Shown: piece after piece, positions 35,086-46,728 of the stretch
How positions within the stretch are numbered: position 1 is the first letter of the stretch
Layout: the number at the start of each line of letters is the position of its first letter
Source of the DNA: Stromatinia cepivora
Lineage: Eukaryota > Ascomycota > Leotiomycetes > Helotiales > Sclerotiniaceae
NCBI GenBank assembly: GCA_014898415.1
Contig: RCTD01000028.1
Location: 310,001 to 374,000, forward strand
Reading direction: 5' to 3'
Length of the DNA: 64,000 bases
The notes under the pieces: generated by a model
The model's input: only the letters and a program-made list of their open reading frames with translations
Told to the model about the DNA's origin: nothing
Databases searched by the model: none
Position numbers and translations under genes: made by a program

Positions 35086-36516
35086 GGGTCTTATTGATCT
35101 ACTTGGGTTGAGCGATGGGCTTGATGGATCTTCTGTTTATATGATCCACCATGCCGCATGAGTTATTACGGTTTGATGGTTTGACATGGCTTCTTAATAC
35201 GATGAGTTAGTACCATACAGACTAGATGAGGAAAACTATTTTAAAGTTTTAGCACAATGATTGCGATTACCACAGTTTAATACCAAAATTCACATAAATC
35301 TTCCTTTATCCAATCCTGAACGTTGTGTAATTTATGTTACTTGGTATTCTCTGTTTGCGTGACGTACAGAGTAGCAACCATGCGTTGATAAACTTCACCC
35401 AAGCCTTGAGGAGATGATTTAAAGATTTGTAGTCTTGGGAGCTTTGATGTCTAATATTTACTGATCCACCGACGGACGGGCAGGGCGGCTGATTGGCAGG
35501 CAAGGATATGTGGGACGAGGGGAAATCAGATAGAAATTGATTTGTTTTGTAAATGAATGGGTTTTCAGCATATTGGTATGAAATTATGGAATGTTCAGCT
35601 GCACTTCTTTCCAGGATTTGAGACCAATAATTTTCCCGTTCTCCAATCTTTCCCATAACCGTATTGATCAATATCAGTACCACCAAAACGAGGCCAAGGA
35701 TATTTATTCCCTGCTACTTCAAAGCTTACGGGAATAGCCGATCCCTTCTCTCTACTCTTATCGCGATAACAATGACCACCACACTTACTGGTCAAACACC
35801 TTTCGTCTTAGTACACACTTGCGATACTTTTAAGTTGCGCGAGAGTTGTTTAAGAATTCTATCACAAATCTAAACGGTTTATTCGTCCTACGCGACGACA
35901 TTCAGAGGGAGTCGGATATTGGCCAAGGACTCGGAGAGGGAATAGACGAGAAGAAGGAGAGGGTCGCCGGCTTGCTTGTCACCGTGAACAGGATCCTCAT
36001 CATTTGTTGGTCGTATGTGCGTCGTAATTTCGAGGTTGGTGTTGAAAGTGTTAGGCTCGGTAGGTTGATGGAGTTCATGGTGAGTGAGTATTTGATAGAT
36101 TTATAGTGAGTGTTCTCTGTTTTCATAATTCACATGTACGGGCTGTTTGTGGGAGAATGGGATTGCTAACACGATGATTATTAGGTCTCATAAAGTACAA
36201 CTCACCCCGCTTCGACCTCGACGATTATTTGGAAATTTGATACAACGGCATTCTGCGATTCTTCCTCACTGCATAGCGAAAATTGATCTTTGTGAATGGA
36301 GTTGAGAGGAGTTTATGCGAAGGTCTTATTGCATCGGACATTACTCCCATTCTCCTAATTTTCGCTACGGTCCTGGAATCCGCATTTCTAACGACACATA
36401 CATTCACACATAACACAATATTTGAGGATATTTACGGTCCCAGACTACTATAAAACTACTTTCCGCAGTGTCGGCTTATTCGCCCTGATCAACAGCTTTG
36501 TCAAAGTCCGGCGAAG
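35086..36516. other. 1.4-kb intergenic region with doubtful small ORFs
   Basis: It contains the ugp1 3' region and the promoter of the FYVE-RING gene. On the minus strand at 35595-35795 there is a short frame rich in Cys and Gly/Tyr that begins without an ATG; at 35846-36106 (plus) there is an 86-codon frame. Neither is recognisable. Confidence 0.35.
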
Positions 36517-38689
36517 ATGGATGAACAATGGGATGCTTCTGTAGGGGGCCGTTCCAATTCCTCCGCTCCTCTCACATCAGGGGGTCAACCACTCAAGAGT
36601 CCCAGTCATTTTCCGCGTTCCCAGTTCTATACGGAAGGTAGTGACTCAGGCGAGGACTCGCACATGTTAGGATTTATGGGACCCTCTTCTTCCGAAGATA
36701 ACTTCAATAGTCGGGTAATGGTTCAGCCGGGCGACGAATCTGAGGCTGGAACTGCATCAGGGAGCGGTCGACATACTGAAATAGAAGGAGATGCAGAAGC
36801 ATTCGGACTAGCTATGGATGACCAGGCGACCGTTCGAATGAGTCGAGGGAGTGATGGTTCCAATTCCAGTGAAGGGGGCTCGGTTAGCAGTGTTAGATCA
36901 AGACAAACCAGGAGTCGTGGAAAATCCCCTGCAAGGGAAGACAGCTTAGGTCACAGTGTTTCCACGGCTGGTTATCAAGCAGACATGTCAACTACGCTGG
37001 ATAGAGTTCCAAGCTCGGCTGGCTCTTCTCGGCGAAACACAGCGTCATCTAGGTTTGATCGCAGACCTTCACATCAATCTTCATCATCGAGGCGAGCCTC
37101 AACTCAATCTTTCCAGAGCCGACGCACATCATCTTCCACAAATTCTCTTGCGGAGCATCCGACAAGAAGCTCAGCTAATCCTACGAGTTCATCTTCAGAT
37201 GATGAGGGCACACCCACTATATCCCGGTCCTCCTCAGGTGTTACACAACGACAGACGCGAGATCGAGAACCTATACGGAGTGAGGTTATAGTTCCTAGGT
37301 GGCAGCCGGATTCGGAGGTTACTCAATGTCCTATTTGCCATACTTCGTTTGGCTGGCTAAACAGGAAGCATCACTGTCGGTATGTGAATTGAACTCTTGC
37401 TAAGTTGGCTAGCCCCTTTCAGATTCACCATATTAACTTATTTAGAAAATGCGGCCGTGTGGTCTGCAACGCTTGTTCCCCGCACCGAATCACAATTCCC
37501 TATCAATACATCGTGCAACCTCCAGATCACCCCACTCCATACAACTCTGTCGCTTATAATCGCCTTCATGATCCACAGGGCGAAGGACGCACAAATACTT
37601 TAGAGTTTGGCGGAGGGGATAGAGTTCGCCTGTGTAATCCTTGTGTACCTGATCCTAATGTAGCTCCCCCTCAAACGAACCAAACTGGCTCTATTACGGA
37701 ACCTCGACACAACCTTGGCTATCACGGTCGAACACAAAGTTCTATCGTTCCCACTACATCTATACCCGGAAGCCTACCAGCGGAATCTAGGTTTCGACTT
37801 GCGGATCATCGATCACACACTGTCCGTGAGCAGAGCAATAGGTACTCGCGGGCGGGGACGAATCCGGATCCTAGAACAGCAGAGGAATTTCAGAATTGGT
37901 ATAGGGAGCGAGCAGCTTTGAGCTCCGGACAAATTACACGTTCGAGAAGCTCAACAGTTGCTGGAACGGGGCGAGATACAACCGAAGATATGGTAAGTCG
38001 TCAATCGGCCATGAAACAAGACGTAATTTGCTAAAGCTTTATCGCAGTTTACCTTCCTCAGAAATGCTCGAGGCCCTTCTCCCAGTGTTCAAAGCCCGCC
38101 GAACGCCCCTGTACCGACAGCGGGCAGGCGATATGTCGTGTCAGGCGAAGACTTACGTTCTCGTCCTCTACCGCGACCACCTCAAATACAAGAGGAAGAT
38201 GAATGCCCCATTTGTCACCATGAGCTCCCATCTATATCTCTCGCCAATTCCGAAACTCTCCGATCTGAACATATAATTTCCTGTATTGATCGCGCCACAT
38301 CTAGACTTTCTATCGGTGCTCCGACTTCAACACCTACTCCACCAATCCCATCAGCTACACGTCCGGCGCTACCCATCGCCCAAACATCCACGCAATCAAG
38401 CTCCTCTCGCGTTTCTGCTTCTTCCATGCCAGCTTTACCTCCTCTTGTATCAACTCCATCAAGCGGTCCTTCTCAACCTCGACGTACAGGAGTATTTCCA
38501 TATGTTGCTACGGAAAAAGATTGCCAAGACGATGCGGAATGCCAAATATGTTTGGAAGAATACGAACCCGGGGTGGAAATGGGACGATTGGAATGCTTTT
38601 GTAGGTTTCATTTAAGTTGTATAAGGAAGTGGTTTGAGAAACATCCAGGAAGATGTCCGATGCATCAGCATGATGAGTATGGATATTGA
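36517..38689 (+). CDS. pib1: FYVE and RING finger E3 ubiquitin ligase, Pib1-like (683 aa)
   Basis: Three exons fit: 36517-37379, 37446-37992 and 38048-38689, frame kept. Residues 1-265 are Ser/Arg-rich and disordered. A FYVE finger starts at ~275: [18 protein letters not shown], then across the splice [15 protein letters not shown], then LCNPC. It has the R-K-HHCR core that binds PtdIns3P on endosomes. A second C..C...H...C cluster sits near residue 510 ([10 protein letters not shown] through EHIISC), like a small UBZ-type finger. The C-terminus is [36 protein letters not shown] then CPMH, with His in the last ligand place, as in yeast Pib1. The FYVE-plus-C-terminal-RING order is that of Pib1, a vacuolar/endosomal E3. 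It is larger than the yeast protein because of disordered linkers. Confidence 0.85.
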
Positions 38690-39566
38690 GAGAGTTTTCA
38701 GGGTGATATTGATGTTTTGTGGAGATTCAAGTAAAGCTGTTGAGCGGATTAGATGCTGAGATCTAAGATGGAGTCCGAGATTATGATATAATAGGAAAGA
38801 AAAGGAAAGGGAGCTCAGGGTAATAGCTCCACTCATACAAGGCGTTAGGATATTTATTTGATAAGATATGGTGCTACCATATAGCATAGCATGCATGACC
38901 AAATCTAACATAGCTGGCTGGCATTCATCGCATTGACGAAACGACTTTACTTTATATTGGGTGGACATGGTGTTTATAGAAGGATGGCGAAGATGTGGAT
39001 ATGGATATGGATATGGAGTAATATGGATAAGGCTAAGGATACCAATGTCAATGTCAATTTCATGATTCGTTTACTATATTATATTGCCGCAAATACCTAG
39101 TACTGTTGGTAGGTAGATTAGATTTTACATAGTTCCGGGAGAGAAAATCATCTGTCTACATTCTTTATGAGAATATATATATATAAGATATAAGATCTTC
39201 CACTTGTCATATGGTAGGGTAGGTATCTTGGGACTTTAGATATACGATGCAAGGTTTAAATGAACTATGTAGGAATTGCAACTTTTTTTTTGATAATAAT
39301 AATGGTAATGCTCTCTTTCTCTTTCTTTCTCTCGTTCCTCCACGTTAAAGCTACTAATTAGACTACCCAGCTACCAGGAAGAGTCAAGAAATACTTCTGT
39401 GTTTTATATCTTACCTACCACTTATTCGCAGAAGCCATACATAATAATAAGAATAATAATAATAATAATAAATACGGAGGACAGTCCGTCCCAGCTTGAG
39501 ACTCAAAATCCCTTTTCCCGAGAAAAAAAGAGCTATCAAAAGAATGGATGTTCAGCAACGCAAACG
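38690..39566. other. convergent 3' intergenic region
   Basis: It lies between two converging genes. It contains ggatat repeats near 38997, an ATAT run near 39175, and AAT/ATA triplet repeats at about 39440-39475. No gene seen. Confidence 0.45.
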
Positions 39567-42350
39567 CTACATTCCCCCTTCAAATCCCGGCACACTACCT
39601 CCCATGAAGTGACCAAAAACATCTTCGCCAAAGTAATTACCGATATCGCCGACGCCAAACGTGATACCCATTGCCTGCTCAAAGCCATCGCCCATTGCGA
39701 AACCAAGATCCATCCGGAGAGATGGGTCGATGTTTCCTGACATGTCTCCGTAGCCTTGTAGGGTTTGGGCGTTCATGGGGTTTGGAGATGGGTCGTAGTT
39801 GGGATATGGTTGTGCTTGTTGTTGGGTTGGCCAGTCGTTTTGCTGGACCGCATATTGATTTTGATTTTGATTTTCAGGACGGGCACCACCAGAATTGCCT
39901 GTCGCGACTTCGCTGAGAAGCTGTAGAGGAGTATTTGCAGGACCAGGACTGTAACCTGGTTGTCCGTTGCGCTGTGATCCCATTTGTCGAGCAGCATTCT
40001 GATCTGTCTCATTTGTGCCTTCCCCACCGCTAGGTTTTGTAGGATCGGCGAGCTCTGTATTGTGTACAGGACTTGATTTGCCCTCTCGTTGACGATGGAA
40101 CCAGGTTTTCAACATTATGAGAACCATCAAGAACTTTGCTGATGGTCGAGATCTTTCATCTGCTGCAGAGGCACGAAAGACCTCGACTAAACCATCGAGA
40201 TAATGCTCTACTTTCATGTTGTCCTTGATGAAAACTTTTCCCAACTCACCGTTCGGGTTAGCCGCCGCGAAATACATCTTGATAAGTACCACAACAGCAT
40301 AAGCCACTCTGACGAAATGTGCAATGGGAAGACATCGGATGACTTCAACATCAAACTGCAGAAAAGTCTCAAAGATACCGTCGATGGATGTTAGACAACA
40401 GGAGAGAGCGGCAATATGAGCTGATGTTAAGACATCTGTGGTTTCTGAAGCACCATGTAACGTCTCTTCAGTAAAGGGTGGCTTGAATTCCTCGACGTTG
40501 TGATCGACGTGCATAGCGACTTCATGCATATAAAGATTGATTACATGTTCAGTCAATTTTAAGGATGCTGGATGACACTGTCAGTAATTAATGTCTAGTT
40601 AATGTATAATTTGCCACTTACGTGTTTGAACATCAGGAGGTATCGAACTACTCCATTTATCAAGCTCTTGTTCGAAACCTTTGAGGGCATACTGCACCTT
40701 TGGGTCGGCGATACTGATGTTCGCACCTGGGTCGTCCATTGAAAATGATATTCCAACTTCCTCTGCAATCCGCTGGCTGCGAACCCATTGGGATAAGATT
40801 CTATCCGTAGGTGCTGCCTCCGGGGAGTTCTCCAGTATATCAACAGATTCCGCCATAAACGAGGTCCAACCAATGATATTTTGTCGACGTAAGCCCATAG
40901 ATGCATTGCAACATAGAAAGTAACAGCCCAGCCAAGTACGTCTTGCCTCAATAGTCTCTGGATCGGGATATGGTGTTCCTCGCCACGGATGATCTCTCCA
41001 CAATCCTGCGCTCTTCATTTTATCAGTCCTACCGCCCTTTCCCTTCTTACCCATTCCAATATCAATTGCCATGACTGCAGCAATGTGGATAAGTTGGTAG
41101 AATTTTAGCTCTTCGAAATGTTCCGGTGGCCAATACCAGAGGGTGCTGATGATAAGAGCTTGTATGAGCTCTAATGTCTTCTCGCCACTGCAAATAATGC
41201 GATCTGCATAGATACTCATCACTTCTTTCGTCAGCTGTTTCTGTAGTGATGGGTAATTTGTGCCCGAGCTGGCGCTGAGAATAGCTAAGAATAATATTGG
41301 CTTCGTCTTGCGAATTTCTGCAGCAGTGGTACCTTCAGGAAAGACAACAGCAGGCATATGGTGAACCATTCTTTCAACATAGCAATTGAACATTTTGGTA
41401 GCAACATCGGCTGTTATCAAACCTCGATCCACCACATCCGCATACTCATGGGATGGGGTTTGTTTTTGAGTGGCATGCCAAAGTGCTTGGTGTGGGTTAG
41501 GGTCGGGACTTTTCTGTCCCAAAGGACCGGCAGTCATGAAAGAGTCAGCCGGCGTGCCATCTCGATTCCCGGCGTGTTTCCTCTTCTGCCCTGCCATCAC
41601 CATCGGGGGTGCAGATAATGTTTGGTTCTCGGATTGGGACGCTTTAGGATAGCTAGACCAATCCGTTGAGTTCAACCTCGATCCGGGATGGCCGGAGAAA
41701 GGGGATCCAAACCCTCCATTTGTGACTTGCTCATATGGGTTTTGCCTCGGTGGAATATGCTGGCCATGATCCTCAAGACCCACTTCGGCTCCATGTGCGG
41801 CTGGTAGAGATGCCGATTTCGTTGCTTGCAATGTAGCTGTTAATGCATCAATCTTCTTCTCCAATTCAGCAACTCGACTATCTGCTTTCTTTTGCCTCTT
41901 TCGACTTGGTACAGTAACAATACATTGTCGATTAGCTTTGGCGCATCGTTTGCAAGGACCATCGAAATTGTTCATATCAGGTTCGCATTTGACTTTCAAT
42001 CCTCGACAAGCTTCGCAAGCTCTTGATCGCTTCGGATCGGCCGACGCGTCTGCGAGTATAAGTCCATCGTCCGGTGTGCGACCCGCCGACTGCGGGGTTT
42101 GAGGCATGTACATTTGAAGTTGGCCTCCATCGTGAATAGGTTGATGATACTGCTGTAGCTGTGAGAGCTCTGTTGGTGACTGACCAGATAATCGAGGTGC
42201 GCTCGCAGGAATTTGGGTGTTTAGATTGTGAATTTCGTGTTGCGGTTGTGACTGTTGATGCTGTTGTTGAGATTGTGCAAATGAATTTGTGTTAGATTCA
42301 TCTCGAAGTCGAGGATCAATTTGACCCAAGTTTACAGGATTATTTTCCAT
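39567..42350 (-). CDS. Zn(II)2Cys6 transcription factor, War1/Leu3-like (909 aa)
   Basis: Two exons fit, 42350-40622 and 40567-39567, with a 54-bp intron. The splice restores TPSLKLTEHVINLYMHE in place of a premature stop. Residues 1-108 are Gln/Pro-rich. The binuclear zinc cluster has Cys at ~112, 115, 122, 133, 136 and 143 (ACEACRGLKVKCEPD, then GPCKRCAKANRQC), followed by a basic RKRQKK stretch and a dimerising coiled coil ~155-175. The middle homology region begins at about 300 and contains GLITADVATKMFNCYVERMV and DRIICSGEKTLELIQALII. The C-terminus is Asn/Gln/Gly-rich and likely activating. The cluster plus helix resemble fungal War1/Leu3-type regulators, from memory; the regulated pathway cannot be told. 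It is divergent from taf1. Confidence 0.88.
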
Positions 42351-43033
42351 TGTGATTGTAGATTGTTGCTTTCGTGCCGACTGTCCGATCGGAGAGTTGT
42401 GATGCCGTGGATGCGATGGAAAAGATCCGTTGATGGATGAGGAAGTGACAATTTATTTATCATACCACTTTTTAATACACAGCTTGAAGTAGGTGGCTCT
42501 TGTAAGATCTACCGTAGAAAGGTAGGTACAGTACTTCTATTCACCACGAATAAATTAATGATAAATCTAATAATAAAAATCATATTCTGTTTCTGTATTA
42601 CAATTGACAATTGGTAGTATAATTGACCAATCGTAGTGTAAGTAATCGTACTTACAAAATTGCTTTATATTAGATTTTAGATCATTTATAGATATATTCG
42701 AGATCTTACCTAGTGCCTAGCCTTGTTTCCCCGCAAAGTGAATACGGTTTCATGATTGGTCGCTTGATGCTAGCTACTGTATTATAGACAAGATTACGCG
42801 CCAACTGTGCAGTTCCGTGGTCATCAATTCGAAATTCCATTCCACTTCACAACCTATAGTTATTTTATTACTTTCGATGATTTTCTCACGACAACCTTCC
42901 AAATAACTCCCAAACCACCTGCATATTCCGAACAATATTCCTTCCGATAACGATTGACTTGCGCAAATATTACTTGTATGATCACGACCATTTCTGCGCA
43001 ACATCACTTTGAGAGTGATCGCAAGTCGCAAAG
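42351..43033. promoter_or_regulatory. 683-bp divergent promoter region of Zn2Cys6 gene and taf1
   Basis: No gene of its own. AT-rich in the centre (about 42545-42700), with ggtaggtacagtac near 42520. It must contain both promoters. Confidence 0.5.
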
Positions 43034-46000
43034 ATGGCAGAATCCGAGCCCAGACCCACCGAATTTACGCAGTTTACTGAGATAGACTGGAAGCGCCAGG
43101 ATGAAGAAGATGAAAAGGCTATGAAAACTTTGTTGAGTGCCGAAAATTATGGGAAGGACGAGGGCGATGGCCTTTTTGGTGATCGACCTTTGGAGGTGGG
43201 CGAGAAGGCAGATGATGCGCAGGATTTCGAGGATATCAGCGATGACGATTTACCAGAGGAGGAAGAAGCTTCTCTACCCAGCGCTGTCGATTTACCTGCT
43301 TTGACCGATGATGCTGGCACGAGCCACGATACCGATGATTTATTTGGAGAAGGCAGAGATTCTTCACCATTCGGTTTTGATGATCATGTTGAAATACAAG
43401 ATGGAGAATCACAGGCTGCAGCAAATACAGTTGAGGAACCAGCTGGTCCGGCAGATGAGGAAGAAGATTTATTGGAGCTCAATTTTCCTGGTTACAATCA
43501 AGCTCGGTTGAACAACCAAGATCTTTCGATACCTGCTCCTGCAGAATCCGAAGGAGATTTAGCTAAGCAGTTGTTTCCAAGTCTTGAACCTGGTGTTATA
43601 TTGAACTTCAACGAGTTGCTACCTCCAAAGCTCGCGCATTTCGTCCCAAAAGCTCCACTCAAGCAGCCTAAACCTCTAAATCCTACAAAAGTCAGCTTAG
43701 ACCTCGCTCCCGACCAAGAAAAATCTTTTCGAAGCAATATAGGAACAGCGACAGGTGATAAGCGCAAACGTGCGGCTGAGGCGGAAGCTAAAGGACTTGT
43801 TGCAATTGTTGAAGAATCTGCTGATGAGGCAGAGAATGAGGAAACTTTCGATTATGAAGAACCAGCGGAGGATGAGAAGCTTGGCGGACTTACTTGGGCG
43901 GATCTTCAGATGATTTGTGATGACTGGGACTCCAAGATAAATGCGACACCTGAAGTCGTGCAACTGGAGCCTGTAGATGACCAGCCAATGGATGAATGGG
44001 ATCGAGAGATTCTAGGACATTCTTCAAAACGGAGAAAGGTAGAACAACCGGAGCCAGACTATTTCAGCATTCCTCAATTCGCTGTCCCATCATTCGACAA
44101 CTTGCAACAAGCTGTTGCTATCTCTGCCAAGCGTCCTTTCTTAGATCTTAATGATCCACATCTACTTCTAGAAGAGCTCAAGGTGAACTTCTCATCCGCC
44201 GCCAAACGTCAACGCCTTGGTGGAAACTTCCGGGGAGGAAGCAATATCATTTCTAAGAAACTGAGCAAGCGCTTCAATATTTCAAACGATGAAGCTTACG
44301 ATGCTCTCAAGGAGAATCATCAAAGTAAGGTTAGAGCAGCTATTGGAAATCTTACCGTCGAGCATAGTCTCCCTGCATTACGCCTTCAATGGCCATATTA
44401 CAAGGTCAAATTATACACCAAGGAAGCTAGAGCTTTACATCGACCAACCCTCAGATTCAATAAGTGGCTTAACCAACCCGTCACTTTTGACAAACCAGGG
44501 ATGCGAAAGAAGAAAGAAGCTAGAACGATGTCTATCGCAGAAGTATTTAAGGAATCCAAGGATCTAACACTGGGTGACTTCTACTCCACTGCTACTCTAA
44601 TTGAATACTCGGAGGAACAGCCTATAGTACTTTCAAATTTCGGCATGGGTAATCGGATCATCAATTATTACCGACGAAAGGATGCGGAAGATCAGGAAAG
44701 ACCCACTCCAGAAGACAAAATTGGTGACACTACCATTCTCCTCCCAGAAGACAAATCCCCGTTCGCGAACTTCGGTTTCGTGGATCCAGGCGAAACCGTT
44801 CGAGCTCTGCACAATGAGATGTATCGTACTCCAATATTCAAGCATCAACCCAAGAATACCGACTTTCTCTGTGTTCGCAGTACTACGGGAGTCCATGGTA
44901 CTACATGGCACCTTCGCAATATAGAGAACCTGTTCGTTGCAGGTCAACAATTCCCATCCATCAAAGTACCGACACCACACTCGAGGACGGTTACAAATGC
45001 TACCAAGAATCGAGTTAAGATGATTGCATTCAGAAAAATCAGACGTAGTCCCACAAAGTCTTTGAGAATAGCCGAACTTACTGCTCATATCCCTGATACG
45101 AATGATATGCAAAACAGAGCAAAATTGAAGGAGATACTCGTCTACGATAAAAATGAGAAAGTTTGGCGTCCAGAGGAAGGCACTGCCATTCCCGATGAGG
45201 CGGCTTTGCGATCCTTAGTCAAACCCGAGGATTGCTGCATGATTGATGCCATGCATGTTGGACTAAGGAACCTCGCAGATGCTGGTTATGATACCTTGAG
45301 CGAAAAAGAGGAAGGTGATGAAGGAACTTTCATCGACCGACCTCTAGATTTCAAGCTTACTCCCTGGAACACAAGCAAGGCTTTCCTGGACGCAACTTCA
45401 GGTAAAGCAATGCTTGAACTTCATGGTGATGGCGATCCATCTGGATGTGGGCTTGCAATCAGCATGATACAAACCTCCATGAAGGGAGGCTACATTGGTG
45501 CCGTTCAGGGTCCAAATGCTACATCCGCAGCCGCCATTGCTGCAGAGAGAAAGGCAAACGGTGGTCATACCTACAATGTCAGGAAACAAGACGAACTTTA
45601 CAATAACGCCATTCGTGATATCTGGGAGAAGCAAAAGTCGACTTTGTCAGATGCCAACGAACATATTTCAAACGAACTGGAAGAAGTAGACGAGGACGAA
45701 CGATTCGGCGTAGCACCCACTCCACACTCCATGCCCACCCCCGCACCTTACGATGATTCTTTCAGTCAAGTCAGCAGAGCCAGCAATATGGATAACGCGT
45801 CGGGCAAATTCATGCGTATTACTCGCAAGGTTAAAGTGGGCAATTACGGACAAACCGAGGAACGGGTCGAGACAGTCAAAGATATGCGTGTCTGGAGAGA
45901 ATATATTAAGCGTAAAAAGATCATGGAAGCTGCTAATTCAGAGTAATTCTCACTAGATTGCTTTATTTCTTTCTCGTTTCCTCTTGGAGACGATAGCTAA

Positions 46001-46728
46001 CATTGTGTTTTTAGTGTTTATGCCATTACTCCTTCGGGTGATGCAGATCTTGATAGAGCTCATCGTGTTCAGTATGTACTCCCTTGCCCTCCCATTCTCT
46101 ATCAGCAGCAAGTGGCCATAACTAACACGTTACCCACAGAGTCCAAAAAGAACTCGAGCGTCTCGAACGCAACCAAGATCGTCGCCACGCCCGTGAGAAG
46201 CAAAAGTCCAAACAATCCATGGCTGGTCAACAACTTCTTAATCCTGGTTCCCCTGGTCCATCCGGAGCTCCCGTTTCCAGTATTGAGAAGCCAGCTGGTA
46301 CTACAAGGAAATGTGCAAATTGTGGTCAGACGGGCCACATCAAGACGAACAAAAAGTACTGTCCCCAATGCCAATTAATCAGTCCTTTTCTCTTTCCAGC
46401 TTAGGTTCTATCACAGCTACAGTTACGAAGTGCTCACACTGAGGCCGCTGTGTGTTCTTGCTCAAGGAGCCGACTTAACGAACCATTTTCCGCACCATTT
46501 TCTCCTACAAGTGGAAGTATCCAAGGATCCATTTACATCTCATTCTTCTTCGCCAATTTTGCTTAATTTTGTAACCCTTTCACATAGCATAAACCAAAAA
46601 AAAAGCATCGTTTGCTGACATACATTTTCCCAACACTCAGACTCTGTCCCCTTTTGAATGGCACCATGAAGCCCGAAGATGGCGCGCTCAATCATGGCGG
46701 ATTTGGTGCTATCCAAGCCCCACCTTAG
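43034..46728 (+). CDS. taf1: TFIID subunit 1 (TAF1), 1,089 aa
   Basis: Scaffold subunit of the TFIID core-promoter complex. Four exons fit: 43034-45942, 46015-46071, 46140-46355 and 46641-46728, all in frame. The N-terminal ~200 residues are acidic (FEDISDDDLPEEEE), as expected for the TBP-binding region. The central DUF3591 region includes LSNFGMGNRIINYYRRKD, FLCVRSTTGVHGTTWHLRNIENLF and the winged-helix-like part with FRKIRRSPTKSLRI. The C-terminus has a zinc knuckle, CANCGQTGHIKTN. The last exon is 285 bp away behind a weak donor (gtactg) and supplies the conserved KKLCPLLNGTMKPEDG ending, so the knuckle gets its final Cys. Unspliced, the frame would end after ISPFLFPA. No bromodomain, as usual in fungi. 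The leader is under 700 bp. Confidence 0.92.

Noticed and set aside
36000..36030. Possible 5S rRNA start (acatacgacca on the minus strand)
   Set aside because: Only 11 bases fit; the rest of a 5S gene does not follow.
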